This document shows positions 1-6,371 of a stretch of 7,077 bases of DNA, piece by piece (the stretch's first letter is position 1; each line of letters begins with the position of its first letter). A program made the position numbers and the translations under genes. Below the pieces are notes generated by a model, which saw nothing but the letters and a program-made list of their open reading frames with translations, searched no databases and was not told the DNA's origin. Source of the stretch: DAIRET01 sp036795455 (GTDB lineage Bacteria > Bacteroidota > Ignavibacteria > Ignavibacteriales > Ignavibacteriaceae); the NCBI GenBank assembly GCA_036795455.1, contig DAIRET010000154.1, forward strand, positions 1 through 7,077, given 5' to 3'.

Positions 1-102
1 GGTTTAACAATGGCTGACGGTGGAAATATAGTTGAGGGTGTTCTATCAAATTTTGATGAGAAAACTGTAAGTGAGTTCGAGAAAAACTTTCTTTCTATAT
101 AA
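1..102 (+). CDS. C-terminal end of a protein resembling the next gene's product (partial)
   Basis: The window opens inside a reading frame that runs in phase from base 1 to a TAA at 100-102, giving 33 residues of C-terminus. I cannot name it from a database family. Its visible tail begins GLTMADGG and continues with an acidic, amphipathic helix-like stretch ending in FLSI. The same pattern (GITMNDGG, then a conserved Glu four residues later and a hydrophobic helix) ends the 245-residue protein encoded 26 bases downstream. The underlying DNA also matches at about 18 of 24 bases (1-24 versus 762-785). I infer that this is a paralogue of that GcvH-like protein in the same operon. The match is short, with 7 identities in the first 12 residues and few after, so the relationship is likely but not proven. 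An ATG at codon 4 is part of the conserved TMxDGG motif and should not be read as a start. Confidence 0.6.
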   Translation, partial: GLTMADGGNIVEGVLSNFDEKTVSEFEKNFLSI

Positions 103-128
103 TACTTAAGTAATAGCAGGTAATTGAA

Positions 129-866
129 ATGAAAACTAATAATAGAAGCCGAACAAATAGTCTTGAAAACTTAAAATGTATCTGGATGGCATCCAACAAC
201 GTAGAATACAAATTGTGTGATATGAACTTTAATTGCGAAAAATGCCCTTTTGATAAGGTTATGAGTAACGCCCCATCACACGAATTATCGGCTAAAAAAC
301 CGGAAGTAATGGGAATGGGTATTATTGAAGAATTTACTGAAAGAGTTTTGGAGACTACATATCCACACAATGTTACATTGTTGAAAAATAACCTTGTACT
401 GAAGAGTTTATTCGAGAATACATACTATCTTGGTATCAGCCCTATCGGTTCTTTGATACTTGAAAACGTATCCGATTATAACCTTCTTTTAGATTCTGTT
501 AATATTAATAAAGATGAACCGATAATTGAACTCTTCGGTGAATGGGGTAACGTTTCAATAACATCACCCTTCAGTTTTCATACGCTTGGAAATTTTAAGA
601 AAAACACCGGTAATAAAGTGAAAATCGATTCATGGTTTTGTATTGTGGAAGCAAAAGAAGAAGATATAGCTACGGCAAAAATTAATCCTTCTGAGTATGC
701 AAATATGATTTCAGATGTTACCGGTTATCTGAACAGCCGTGAAGAAATGCTATCGCATGTTGGAATAACAATGAATGACGGAGGGGAAAGATTAGAGCAT
801 CTATACCAGGTAATCGGAAAAAATGATTATAACAAACTACTCAAACTTTTATTTAAGAGGGAATAA
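129..866 (+). CDS. GcvH-like (lipoyl-fold) protein with N-terminal four-cysteine motif; function unknown
   Basis: This is a complete 245-residue protein. Residues 17-43 hold a Cys motif, C17-I-W-M then YKLC30, C36 and C39-P-F-D (spacing C-x12-C-x5-C-x2-C). From memory, this signature occurs in proteins annotated as glycine cleavage H-like in anaerobic and delta-type bacteria, and it could bind a metal or Fe-S cluster. Residues ~97-185 fit the H-protein/lipoyl-domain pattern: YYLGISPIG, then an IIELFGEWGNVSITSP segment at 132-147, then a Gly/Asn-containing turn and a second half starting at VKIDSWFCIVEA. Where true GcvH has E-S-V-K-A, this protein has E-L-F-G-E-W, so the lipoylated lysine appears to be missing. 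It is therefore unlikely to work as a lipoyl carrier in glycine cleavage. The tail (212-245) carries a TMNDGG motif shared with the gene just upstream. There is no signal peptide or membrane segment, so it is probably cytoplasmic. A modest AGCAGG at 115-120, eight bases before the ATG, supports this start. It is probably co-transcribed with the upstream partial gene. Confidence 0.7.
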   Translation: MKTNNRSRTNSLENLKCIWMASNNVEYKLCDMNFNCEKCPFDKVMSNAPSHELSAKKPEVMGMGIIEEFTERVLETTYPHNVTLLKNNLVLKSLFENTYYLGISPIGSLILENVSDYNLLLDSVNINKDEPIIELFGEWGNVSITSPFSFHTLGNFKKNTGNKVKIDSWFCIVEAKEEDIATAKINPSEYANMISDVTGYLNSREEMLSHVGITMNDGGERLEHLYQVIGKNDYNKLLKLLFKRE

Positions 867-873
867 AAAGAAT

Positions 874-939
874 GGGGTTGTCTTAATAGTTTTTGCTTGA
901 GCTTCATGTTAATAAAGCAAATAATTTTAAGACAACCTC
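874..939. terminator. Long hairpin between convergent genes, likely terminator
   Basis: Bases 876-886 (GGTTGTCTTAA) are the exact reverse complement of 927-937. One G-T juxtaposition (875/938) and one G-C pair (874/939) extend the arms to 13 bases. Inside the 40-base loop a second perfect inverted repeat, TTTGCTT at 892-898 and AAGCAAA at 915-921, could stack as an upper stem around a 16-base loop. The structure begins 8 bases after the + strand stop codon at 866 and overlaps the last codons and the TAA (927-929) of the - strand gene hpnE. It thus sits where a shared terminator for two convergent transcripts is expected. Read on the - strand it is followed by a T-rich stretch (ATTCTTTTTATT); read on the + strand the tail is poorer in T. 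The large loop is unusual for an intrinsic terminator, and a small inverted-repeat element is an alternative. Confidence 0.6.
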
Positions 940-2237
940 TTTAAAGAGTTTAAATTCAATGATTGAAAAAAGGTATCAGCTAAAACTTTCCCGCTTTTCA
1001 CACTACTCTCAATTGTGCCGGGTAAACCGGTTTCAATCCAATCACCCGCTAAAAAAAGATTATCAAATTTGGTTTTATACCCCGGTCTTTTATTAAAAGA
1101 TTGTATATCGGGTATAAATGTTGCCCGTTTTTCTTTGATGATTTTGTAGCTTACAACATCTTTCTTATCAAGTTTCAAATACTTTTCAAGTTCTTTAAGT
1201 GTAAAATCAAAAAAATCTTCATTAGAAAGATTGACAAAATCTTTAGCATCGCTCGTAACTGTAGTTATAAATGATTTGTGATTAAACACCCAATGAATCG
1301 GCGACTCAATCAAACCGCAATAATTAAAATTCAGATTATTCACTTTTAACTTGATATGTGCAGAAATGATCGGTGAGTAATTAAACTTTATCATCTCATT
1401 CAACTCAAACCCTTTAATCTTTTCCAACGCATACGGTGGAATAGCAAAGACAACATAATCAAAATCCGTAATAACTCTTTTATCGGTAAGAATTTCAGTT
1501 ACGCTCCCCTTTTCAGTTTTGATTTCGTGGATTTTTTCCGAGATTAAAATGGATCCGTTATTCTTCTTTAAATAGATTTCTGATGGTTCACAGTATAATT
1601 CGCTTAAACCTGTTCCGGGTAAAATTGGTTTAGTTGAAAAATTGTTTCTTAAAAACATTTGTTTTAATATTTTCATAAACATAGAAGCGGAGGCTTTTTG
1701 AGCACTGCAATTCATAGCTCCGATGATTATAAAATCCCAGAATGCCCGGCAAATTTTCTCTGTCTGATTAAACTTTTCAAGTAGTTCTGCTACCGTGTAT
1801 TCCTTAAACTTGTCAGCATCCAGGAATACCAGTTTTACAAGAAATGAAATCGCTGTTAGTCTTTCTCTGTAACTCAAGTAATCATATTTTAGAAATGCAT
1901 TTAAAAGGTTGAAAGGGTAAAAATTCGACTGAGTTTTTATTGAATATTCTTTCCCATCTTTCCCATAGAAAACAACGTTAAAAAAACCGGGTATTATTAA
2001 CTTATCATATCCGCCTATTAGCTTTAAGAAATCAAGAGTGTAATCGTAACATCCCATTAATAGGTGCTGTCCGTTATCGATTATTTCATCAAGTTTTTCT
2101 TCTTTAAATGAATATGCCCTACCGCCTAATTTTGGTGCTGATTCAATTACTTCAACATGGAAACCTTTTTGGGAGAGATAAACTGCAGAAGAAAGTCCGG
2201 CAAATCCCCCACCTGCAATAATAACTTTTTTCTTCAA
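927..2237 (-). CDS. hpnE: Hydroxysqualene dehydroxylase HpnE (FAD-dependent)
   Basis: This 436-residue flavoprotein of the phytoene desaturase/amine oxidase fold catalyses the last step of the bacterial HpnCDE route, the reductive dehydroxylation of hydroxysqualene to squalene. The N-terminus is a Rossmann FAD site (VIIAGGGFAGL, residues 5-15), followed by E32 and the LGGRAYSF segment at 37-44. DNGQHLLMGCY at 54-64 is a motif I associate with HpnE rather than with CrtI/CrtN desaturases. The C-terminal FAD-contact motif LAGDWIETGLPGTIESSVKSG lies at 396-416. Length is normal for the family. The start codon is a TTG (2235-2237): the in-frame codons before it are GTA, AAA and then a TAA stop, so no ATG is available and the Rossmann motif fixes the N-terminus. 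It follows hpnD by 41 bases in the same direction. The last four codons lie in the right arm of the terminator hairpin. CrtN/CrtI-type carotenoid desaturase is the alternative, but two adjacent synthase genes of HpnC and HpnD type argue against it. Confidence 0.9.
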   Translation of the reverse strand: MKKKVIIAGGGFAGLSSAVYLSQKGFHVEVIESAPKLGGRAYSFKEEKLDEIIDNGQHLLMGCYDYTLDFLKLIGGYDKLIIPGFFNVVFYGKDGKEYSIKTQSNFYPFNLLNAFLKYDYLSYRERLTAISFLVKLVFLDADKFKEYTVAELLEKFNQTEKICRAFWDFIIIGAMNCSAQKASASMFMKILKQMFLRNNFSTKPILPGTGLSELYCEPSEIYLKKNNGSILISEKIHEIKTEKGSVTEILTDKRVITDFDYVVFAIPPYALEKIKGFELNEMIKFNYSPIISAHIKLKVNNLNFNYCGLIESPIHWVFNHKSFITTVTSDAKDFVNLSNEDFFDFTLKELEKYLKLDKKDVVSYKIIKEKRATFIPDIQSFNKRPGYKTKFDNLFLAGDWIETGLPGTIESSVKSGKVLADTFFQSLNLNSLKRLS

Positions 2238-2278
2238 TACTTTTTAGATTTGCTCTTTAGATAAATTAATGGTGGGGC

Positions 2279-3124
2279 TTAGTAAACCAAATTGTATTTA
2301 ACCCACACACCAAGCGAAATACCGACTTTTTCAAATTTTGAAAGTTTTATGTTTTTATTGTACACATCGTATTTAGCCTGGATTATCCGCTCAAGTATTC
2401 GATAGTAAATATGCTGCATAGCTCTTGCTGCAAACATTGATGCTTTATCTTCAAAATTCAAGCAGTGTGTGGCTTTATCGAAATATCTTTTTGCGCGGTT
2501 TGCCTGGAATTCCATAAGTGAAATGAAATTATCGTTGTAAACACCGTTTAACAAATCTGCTTCAGAATAATTAAACTTTTCCATTTCTTCACGCGGAATA
2601 TATATTCTATCATTCTTCGCATCTTTGGCAACATCGCGTAATATATTGGTAAGCTGTAAAGCAATCCCGAGGTCTTCGGCAAATTCCTTAGCCGACTTAT
2701 GTTTATAACCGAAAATCTCTATACACATTAATCCAACTGTTGAAGCAACCCTGTAACAATAAAGTTTTAATTCATCGAAAGAAGCATATCTCGATTTTTG
2801 AAGATCCATTTCCATTCCTCTTATCAATTCAAAGAAATGTTCAACCGGAATATCAAACTGGCTAATTGTTGAAGCTACTTTATTCAGCAGCGGAAATTCG
2901 GAATTGTTATTAAAAGCATTCTCAAGTTCGGTACGCCAGGTTACAAGTTTGTGATACTTCTGCGAGTCAGTTTCAATTCCTTCATCAACAATGTCATCGG
3001 TTTTACGGCAGAATGCATAGACAGTATTCATCGCATCCCTTTTGGGGGCAGGTAATAAATTAAAAGCATAGTAAAAACTACTTTTGCTTTTTTTCGAGAT
3101 ATCCTTTGCGGTTTCTAATGCCAT
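2279..3124 (-). CDS. hpnD: Presqualene diphosphate synthase HpnD
   Basis: This 281-residue member of the squalene/phytoene synthase family is predicted to condense two farnesyl diphosphates to presqualene diphosphate, the first committed step to squalene. The two aspartate-rich Mg-diphosphate binding motifs are intact: D43-D-I-V-D47-E in the context YAFCRKTDDIVDEG, and N160-I-L-R-D164-V-A-K-D168 followed by RIYIPREEM. The segment GMEMDL near 103-108 with a downstream RY is the pattern I associate with HpnD-type and phytoene synthases, and differs from the corresponding AFKQD segment of the neighbouring HpnC. There is no signal peptide; the protein is expected to work at the cytoplasmic face of the membrane, where its products partition. 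Its ATG (3122-3124) overlaps the end of hpnC by 10 bases in another frame, indicating translational coupling, and no convincing Shine-Dalgarno sequence precedes it. On motifs alone phytoene synthase (CrtB) is possible; the hpnC-hpnD-hpnE order decides for HpnD. Confidence 0.9.
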   Translation of the reverse strand: MALETAKDISKKSKSSFYYAFNLLPAPKRDAMNTVYAFCRKTDDIVDEGIETDSQKYHKLVTWRTELENAFNNNSEFPLLNKVASTISQFDIPVEHFFELIRGMEMDLQKSRYASFDELKLYCYRVASTVGLMCIEIFGYKHKSAKEFAEDLGIALQLTNILRDVAKDAKNDRIYIPREEMEKFNYSEADLLNGVYNDNFISLMEFQANRAKRYFDKATHCLNFEDKASMFAARAMQHIYYRILERIIQAKYDVYNKNIKLSKFEKVGISLGVWVKYNLVY

Positions 3125-3972
3125 AAAACTGATTTAATTAAAAGTAAAATGAATCTTTTCTTGTCCAACTTCGGTCTATTATTAAAAATATCGTACTTGT
3201 TTTTTCTAATAAGATTAAGAATTTCCAAACCTCCGAGTATCGTCCATTTGATTTCATATTTAAGACGACCGGGAAGAAATTTGATTAACTGCTTCCCGTC
3301 ATTAAAAAGATTTTCAGTACACTGGATTTGGTATTCCATTAGTTGAACGAAATTATCATTGATTAACTTCTTCTCGAAATTCTTTCCGTCAACTGCAAAC
3401 CGGGACAAATCTTCTTGCGGAATATAAATCCTCTCTTTTTCATAATCAATAGAAATATCCTGCAAAAAGTTAGTTATTTGAAGAGCGGTGCAGATTTTAT
3501 CTGAATAAGCCTGCAATTCATTATCACGGATATTATATAATTCAAGGATTAATCTTCCGACCGGGTTTGCCGATTTTTTACAGTAATTTAATAATTCATG
3601 GTATGATTGATACCTTTTTACAATTACATCCTGTTTAAAAGCAGCAAGTAAGTTAAAGAAATACCCGGGTGATAATTGTTTTTCTTTAATTGTATTAGCG
3701 AGAGCAAATTCAAGATTTGTACTCCAATTCCCTGAAATTAATTGGGACAATTTTTGCTCAAATGATTCAAGTCTTTTAATTCTATCTACAGGGGATAATA
3801 CTCCTTCATCCGCAATATCGTCAGCTGTTCTTGCAAACCAATAGATAATAGCTACATGATGATATAGTTCTTTCGGAATAAGGAAAGATATAACAGGGAA
3901 ATTCTCGTAGTGAGAGCGTGTAAAACGAATTGCTTCGTTGTAAGCGGATAAAAGATTAAAATCGTTTTTCAT
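3115..3972 (-). CDS. hpnC: Hydroxysqualene synthase HpnC
   Basis: This 285-residue squalene/phytoene synthase-fold enzyme is predicted to convert presqualene diphosphate to hydroxysqualene, supplying HpnE. HYENFPV at 21-27 near the N-terminus is typical of HpnC. The first aspartate-rich motif is D51-D-I-A-D55-E in WFARTADDIADEG, and the second is N168-F-L-Q-D172-I-S-I-D176 followed by RIYIPQEDL. At 111-121 the AFKQD...KRY pattern replaces the GMEMDL of HpnD. The N-F-L-Q-D variant of the second motif and the AFxxD segment are why I assign this paralogue to HpnC and the next gene to HpnD. It is the first gene of the hpnCDE set and overlaps hpnD by 10 bases. Its ATG lies only eight bases after the mature 3' end of tRNA-Leu and has no Shine-Dalgarno sequence; no later in-frame ATG precedes the conserved HYENFPV block, so the start is well constrained. 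Confidence 0.9.
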   Translation of the reverse strand: MKNDFNLLSAYNEAIRFTRSHYENFPVISFLIPKELYHHVAIIYWFARTADDIADEGVLSPVDRIKRLESFEQKLSQLISGNWSTNLEFALANTIKEKQLSPGYFFNLLAAFKQDVIVKRYQSYHELLNYCKKSANPVGRLILELYNIRDNELQAYSDKICTALQITNFLQDISIDYEKERIYIPQEDLSRFAVDGKNFEKKLINDNFVQLMEYQIQCTENLFNDGKQLIKFLPGRLKYEIKWTILGGLEILNLIRKNKYDIFNNRPKLDKKRFILLLIKSVLWH

Positions 3973-3980
3973 TTAGAGTG

Positions 3981-4064
3981 TGCCCGAAGGGGGACTCGAA
4001 CCCCCACCCAAGTACATGGACTAGACCCTGAACCTAGCGCGTCTACCAATTCCGCCATCCGGGC
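3981..4064 (-). tRNA. tRNA-Leu, anticodon CAG
   Basis: On the - strand an 84-base class II tRNA folds cleanly. The acceptor stem is GCCCGGA/TTCGGGC with discriminator A, followed by a D-arm with GGTAGAC. The anticodon stem CTAGG/TCTAG encloses the loop TTCAGGG, giving anticodon CAG, which reads CUG. A long variable arm (CCA...TGG stem) and the T-arm GGGGG-TTCGAGT-CCCCC complete the cloverleaf. The long variable arm plus discriminator A and the CAG anticodon identify leucine. The 3' CCA is not encoded (the next bases are CAC) and must be added after transcription. The gene lies between PBP1A and hpnC, all on one strand; hpnC begins eight bases after the tRNA's 3' end, so the two are very probably on one primary transcript. 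Confidence 0.96.
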
Positions 4065-4076
4065 AAATTATGAATG

Positions 4077-4107
4077 CAAAAATAGCAATAATTTTTCATC
4101 GGTGAAA
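4077..4107 (-). promoter_or_regulatory. Candidate promoter for tRNA-Leu and hpnCDE
   Basis: On the - strand the 47-base gap between PBP1A and the tRNA contains TATTTTTG (4077-4084), an exact match to the TAnnTTTG -7 element described for the primary sigma factor of Bacteroidota. Nineteen bases upstream lies TTTC (4104-4107), one mismatch from the TTTG -33 element, at the usual spacing. Transcription would start near 4070, a few bases before the tRNA's first nucleotide (4064), as expected for a tRNA promoter. The motif is AT-rich and the background is too, so a chance match is possible. The assignment assumes an FCB-group organism. Confidence 0.45.
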
Positions 4108-4111
4108 GAGT

Positions 4112-6370
4112 TTACCACTCAGTTCCGCTTTTATCTCTCGAAAATCTTCCGCTACCGGAATGAATTGTACATTCGCCCGGCATTTTATTTTTATTTACTA
4201 AATCCGAAATTCTATCGGGACAATTTGAAGTGGCGAGTTTTGCATCACCCTGTTCAACCGATTCTCTGCAAAAAGAAACGGAAGTAACATCTTCGGCAAG
4301 TTCAAAATATTCAAGTGGTAGATTTATTTCCTTGTAAGCTCTCTCCATAAACTTTGCCCAAATCGGCATTGATGCTCTTGCTCCCTGTCCATACCATCCG
4401 TTGAATCGGACTCTTCTGTCATCAAATCCAGTCCACACTCCGCCGACTAATTGAGGTGTAAATCCAACGAACCATGCATCAGCAAATTCCTGGGTTGTTC
4501 CAGTTTTGCCCGCTGCAGGTCTATGGAAAAACTGTCTTGTTCTTGCACCTGTCCCATAATTTAAAACATCCTGCATCATATTAACAACAATTGAAGCAGT
4601 TTGAGGTGAAATTGCTTCTCTATGCTCAGGTTTGAATTCATCCAAAACCATCCCGTTCTTGTTTTCTATTCGAAGAATAGATATCGGGCTAACATAAACA
4701 CCTTTATTAGCAAGAGTTGCAAACGCTGAAGTTAATTCAAGCGGAGAAACCTCGAAAGTACCGAGAGCAATTGAAGGATACGGCGACATCTGTGAATTAA
4801 TTCCCATTCGCTTAGCATATTTAATAACCTGTGTAGGAGGTGCCATTTCCGAAATAGTTAATCTTCCTGCAATAACGTTTACGGATAAAGCCAGTGCTCT
4901 TCTTAAAGTCATATAACCGCCGTATGAATTATCGCTATTGTTCGGAGACCAACCGTTATAATCAAATTTTTGATTGACTAAAGAATAAGCCGGATAATAA
5001 CCGTTATCAATTGCAACAGTATAAACAAAAGGTTTGAATGAAGAACCTGGCTGCCTTCTTATTTGTGTAACATGATTAAGCCCGTATAAAAACTCCTGGT
5101 TCTCACCTCCAACCATTGCACGGATTTGACCGTTTTTAGCATCAATAACAACGAACCCGACCTGTATTGTGCTTTCTGCTTTTTTCACTGAATCAATAAA
5201 ACTTTGATCATTTTTTAACCGGTTGTAAACAAATTCTTTTTCTGTTTTTGAATCTGCTTCCCTGTAACGGGAATCATTTTTAATCGCTTTATCAAGAAGA
5301 GAATTTAACGCAGTTTTATTTCTTTCCCATGTCCAATTTTTATTGAACAAATCCTGGTATTCTTTCAAGTGTTCTGCAGCTACTTTGTTAGCAATTCGCT
5401 GCATCCTCATATCAAGTGATGTATAAATACTAAGTCCATCACGATATAAATCGTATCCGTATTTATCTGCCATTGCCGACATCTGCTGCCGTATATATTC
5501 AAGAAAATGAGGTGCTTCACTTTTATGTTTTACTTTTAATCCTTGTGCAAGGACAATAGGTTCTTCTTTCATTCTACTATATTCTTCTTCGGAAAGGAAA
5601 CCTGTTTCAACCATTTTCAGCATGACAAGATTTCTTCTTCTTAAGGCATTATCGTATCTTCTTTCAGGGTCGTAATAAACAGATGATTTCAACAGAGCTA
5701 CAAGTAAAGCCGATTCCGGTACAGTTAGTTCTTTTGCTTTTTTATCAAAGTAAACATTAGCTGCAGATTCAACTCCAAAAGCGCTTTTACCGAAATATGA
5801 CACATTCAGATAAAGCTCTAATATTTCCTTTTTTGTGAAATTGCTTTCAATCTGTATTGCTGTAATCCACTCCCTAATCTTCCTAATCACAGTATCATAA
5901 AAACTCTCTTTTGAAATTTTTAAACTGTAAAGATTTTTTGAAAGCTGTTGGGTAATCGTACTTGCTCCTCCCCCGCTTTTTGATAAAGTAATAATATTTT
6001 TAATAATTGCTTTAGCCAACCGATCCAGATCTACTCCCCAATGATCATAGAATTTTCTGTCTTCGGTAGCAATCAAAGCATTAATTAGATGTTTAGGGAT
6101 ACTGTCAATATCCGTTTCAATTCTGTTCTCAATAAAAAATTGCCCGAGAAGTTCACCGTCAACTGTATAGACTTTACTTGCAAGATGAGGTTTCGGATTT
6201 TCGAGTTCTTCAAGTGGAGGTACCCCATCTATAATATAAATGCCTAAGAAAACCAACAACACTATTATTATTGAAGATACTATAAGAACTGTAGTAAGAA
6301 CTTTTCTTTTCTTCTTTTTTTTCTTCCTGATGTTATTTCGATAGTCTTCGTTATTAAATCCGTTTCCCAT
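4112..6370 (-). CDS. mrcA: Class A penicillin-binding protein 1A (GT51 transglycosylase / transpeptidase)
   Basis: This 752-residue bifunctional murein synthase polymerises lipid II and crosslinks peptide stems at the outer face of the inner membrane. A cytoplasmic Lys/Arg leader (15-23) precedes one membrane anchor (about 24-47, no cleavage site). The GT51 domain shows E103-DRKFYDHWGVD (catalytic Glu), GGGASTITQQLSKNLY at 133-148, the REWITAIQIE region ending at E175, LNVSYFGKSAFGVESAA (188-204) and the YDPERRYDNALRRR segment. A Lys-rich helical linker (about 340-400) leads to the transpeptidase domain: S443-SFK (SxxK nucleophile), S496-V-N (SxN) and K622-TGTT, all intact. A tail after about 690 has three cysteines (C701, C717, C734), which I recall from other PBP1A proteins. 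The ATG is one base after the lpxH stop codon, with no clear Shine-Dalgarno sequence, implying coupling to lpxH. mrcA is used in the general PBP1A sense; paralogues elsewhere in the genome cannot be excluded. Confidence 0.93.
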   Translation of the reverse strand: MGNGFNNEDYRNNIRKKKKKKRKVLTTVLIVSSIIIVLLVFLGIYIIDGVPPLEELENPKPHLASKVYTVDGELLGQFFIENRIETDIDSIPKHLINALIATEDRKFYDHWGVDLDRLAKAIIKNIITLSKSGGGASTITQQLSKNLYSLKISKESFYDTVIRKIREWITAIQIESNFTKKEILELYLNVSYFGKSAFGVESAANVYFDKKAKELTVPESALLVALLKSSVYYDPERRYDNALRRRNLVMLKMVETGFLSEEEYSRMKEEPIVLAQGLKVKHKSEAPHFLEYIRQQMSAMADKYGYDLYRDGLSIYTSLDMRMQRIANKVAAEHLKEYQDLFNKNWTWERNKTALNSLLDKAIKNDSRYREADSKTEKEFVYNRLKNDQSFIDSVKKAESTIQVGFVVIDAKNGQIRAMVGGENQEFLYGLNHVTQIRRQPGSSFKPFVYTVAIDNGYYPAYSLVNQKFDYNGWSPNNSDNSYGGYMTLRRALALSVNVIAGRLTISEMAPPTQVIKYAKRMGINSQMSPYPSIALGTFEVSPLELTSAFATLANKGVYVSPISILRIENKNGMVLDEFKPEHREAISPQTASIVVNMMQDVLNYGTGARTRQFFHRPAAGKTGTTQEFADAWFVGFTPQLVGGVWTGFDDRRVRFNGWYGQGARASMPIWAKFMERAYKEINLPLEYFELAEDVTSVSFCRESVEQGDAKLATSNCPDRISDLVNKNKMPGECTIHSGSGRFSRDKSGTEW

Positions 6371-6371
6371 T

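Noticed and set aside
95..370. A 91-codon - strand open frame
   Set aside because: It is antisense to the Cys-motif region of the 129-866 gene, which has conserved-looking motifs and a plausible ribosome binding site.
129..866. Functional glycine cleavage H protein
   Set aside because: The lipoylation lysine context is missing, the protein is about twice the length of GcvH, and no gcvT or gcvP gene is nearby.
937..948. Perfect 12-base palindrome CTCTTTAAAGAG
   Set aside because: It lies inside the hpnE coding region and partly within the terminator arm; with no second copy in the window an operator role is not supported.
893..1096. A 67-codon + strand open frame starting with TTG
   Set aside because: It lies antisense to the well-supported C-terminal FAD motif of hpnE and begins inside the terminator loop; its product has no recognisable features.
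3149..3346. A 65-codon + strand open frame
   Set aside because: It is wholly antisense to the C-terminal part of hpnC, with no motif or ribosome binding site of its own.
927..3972. Carotenoid cluster (two phytoene synthases plus a CrtN/CrtI desaturase)
   Set aside because: The HYENFPV, AFKQD and NFLQD motifs of the first gene, the DNGQHLLMGCY motif of the flavoenzyme, and the C-D-E order all fit the hydroxysqualene route better.
4065..4111. Intrinsic terminator after PBP1A
   Set aside because: The only inverted repeat (AAAAAT/ATTTTT) is all A-T and too weak, and it overlaps the candidate promoter; PBP1A transcription may read into the tRNA.
4102..4287. A 61-codon + strand open frame
   Set aside because: It is antisense to the PBP1A C-terminal Cys-containing tail and has no independent support.
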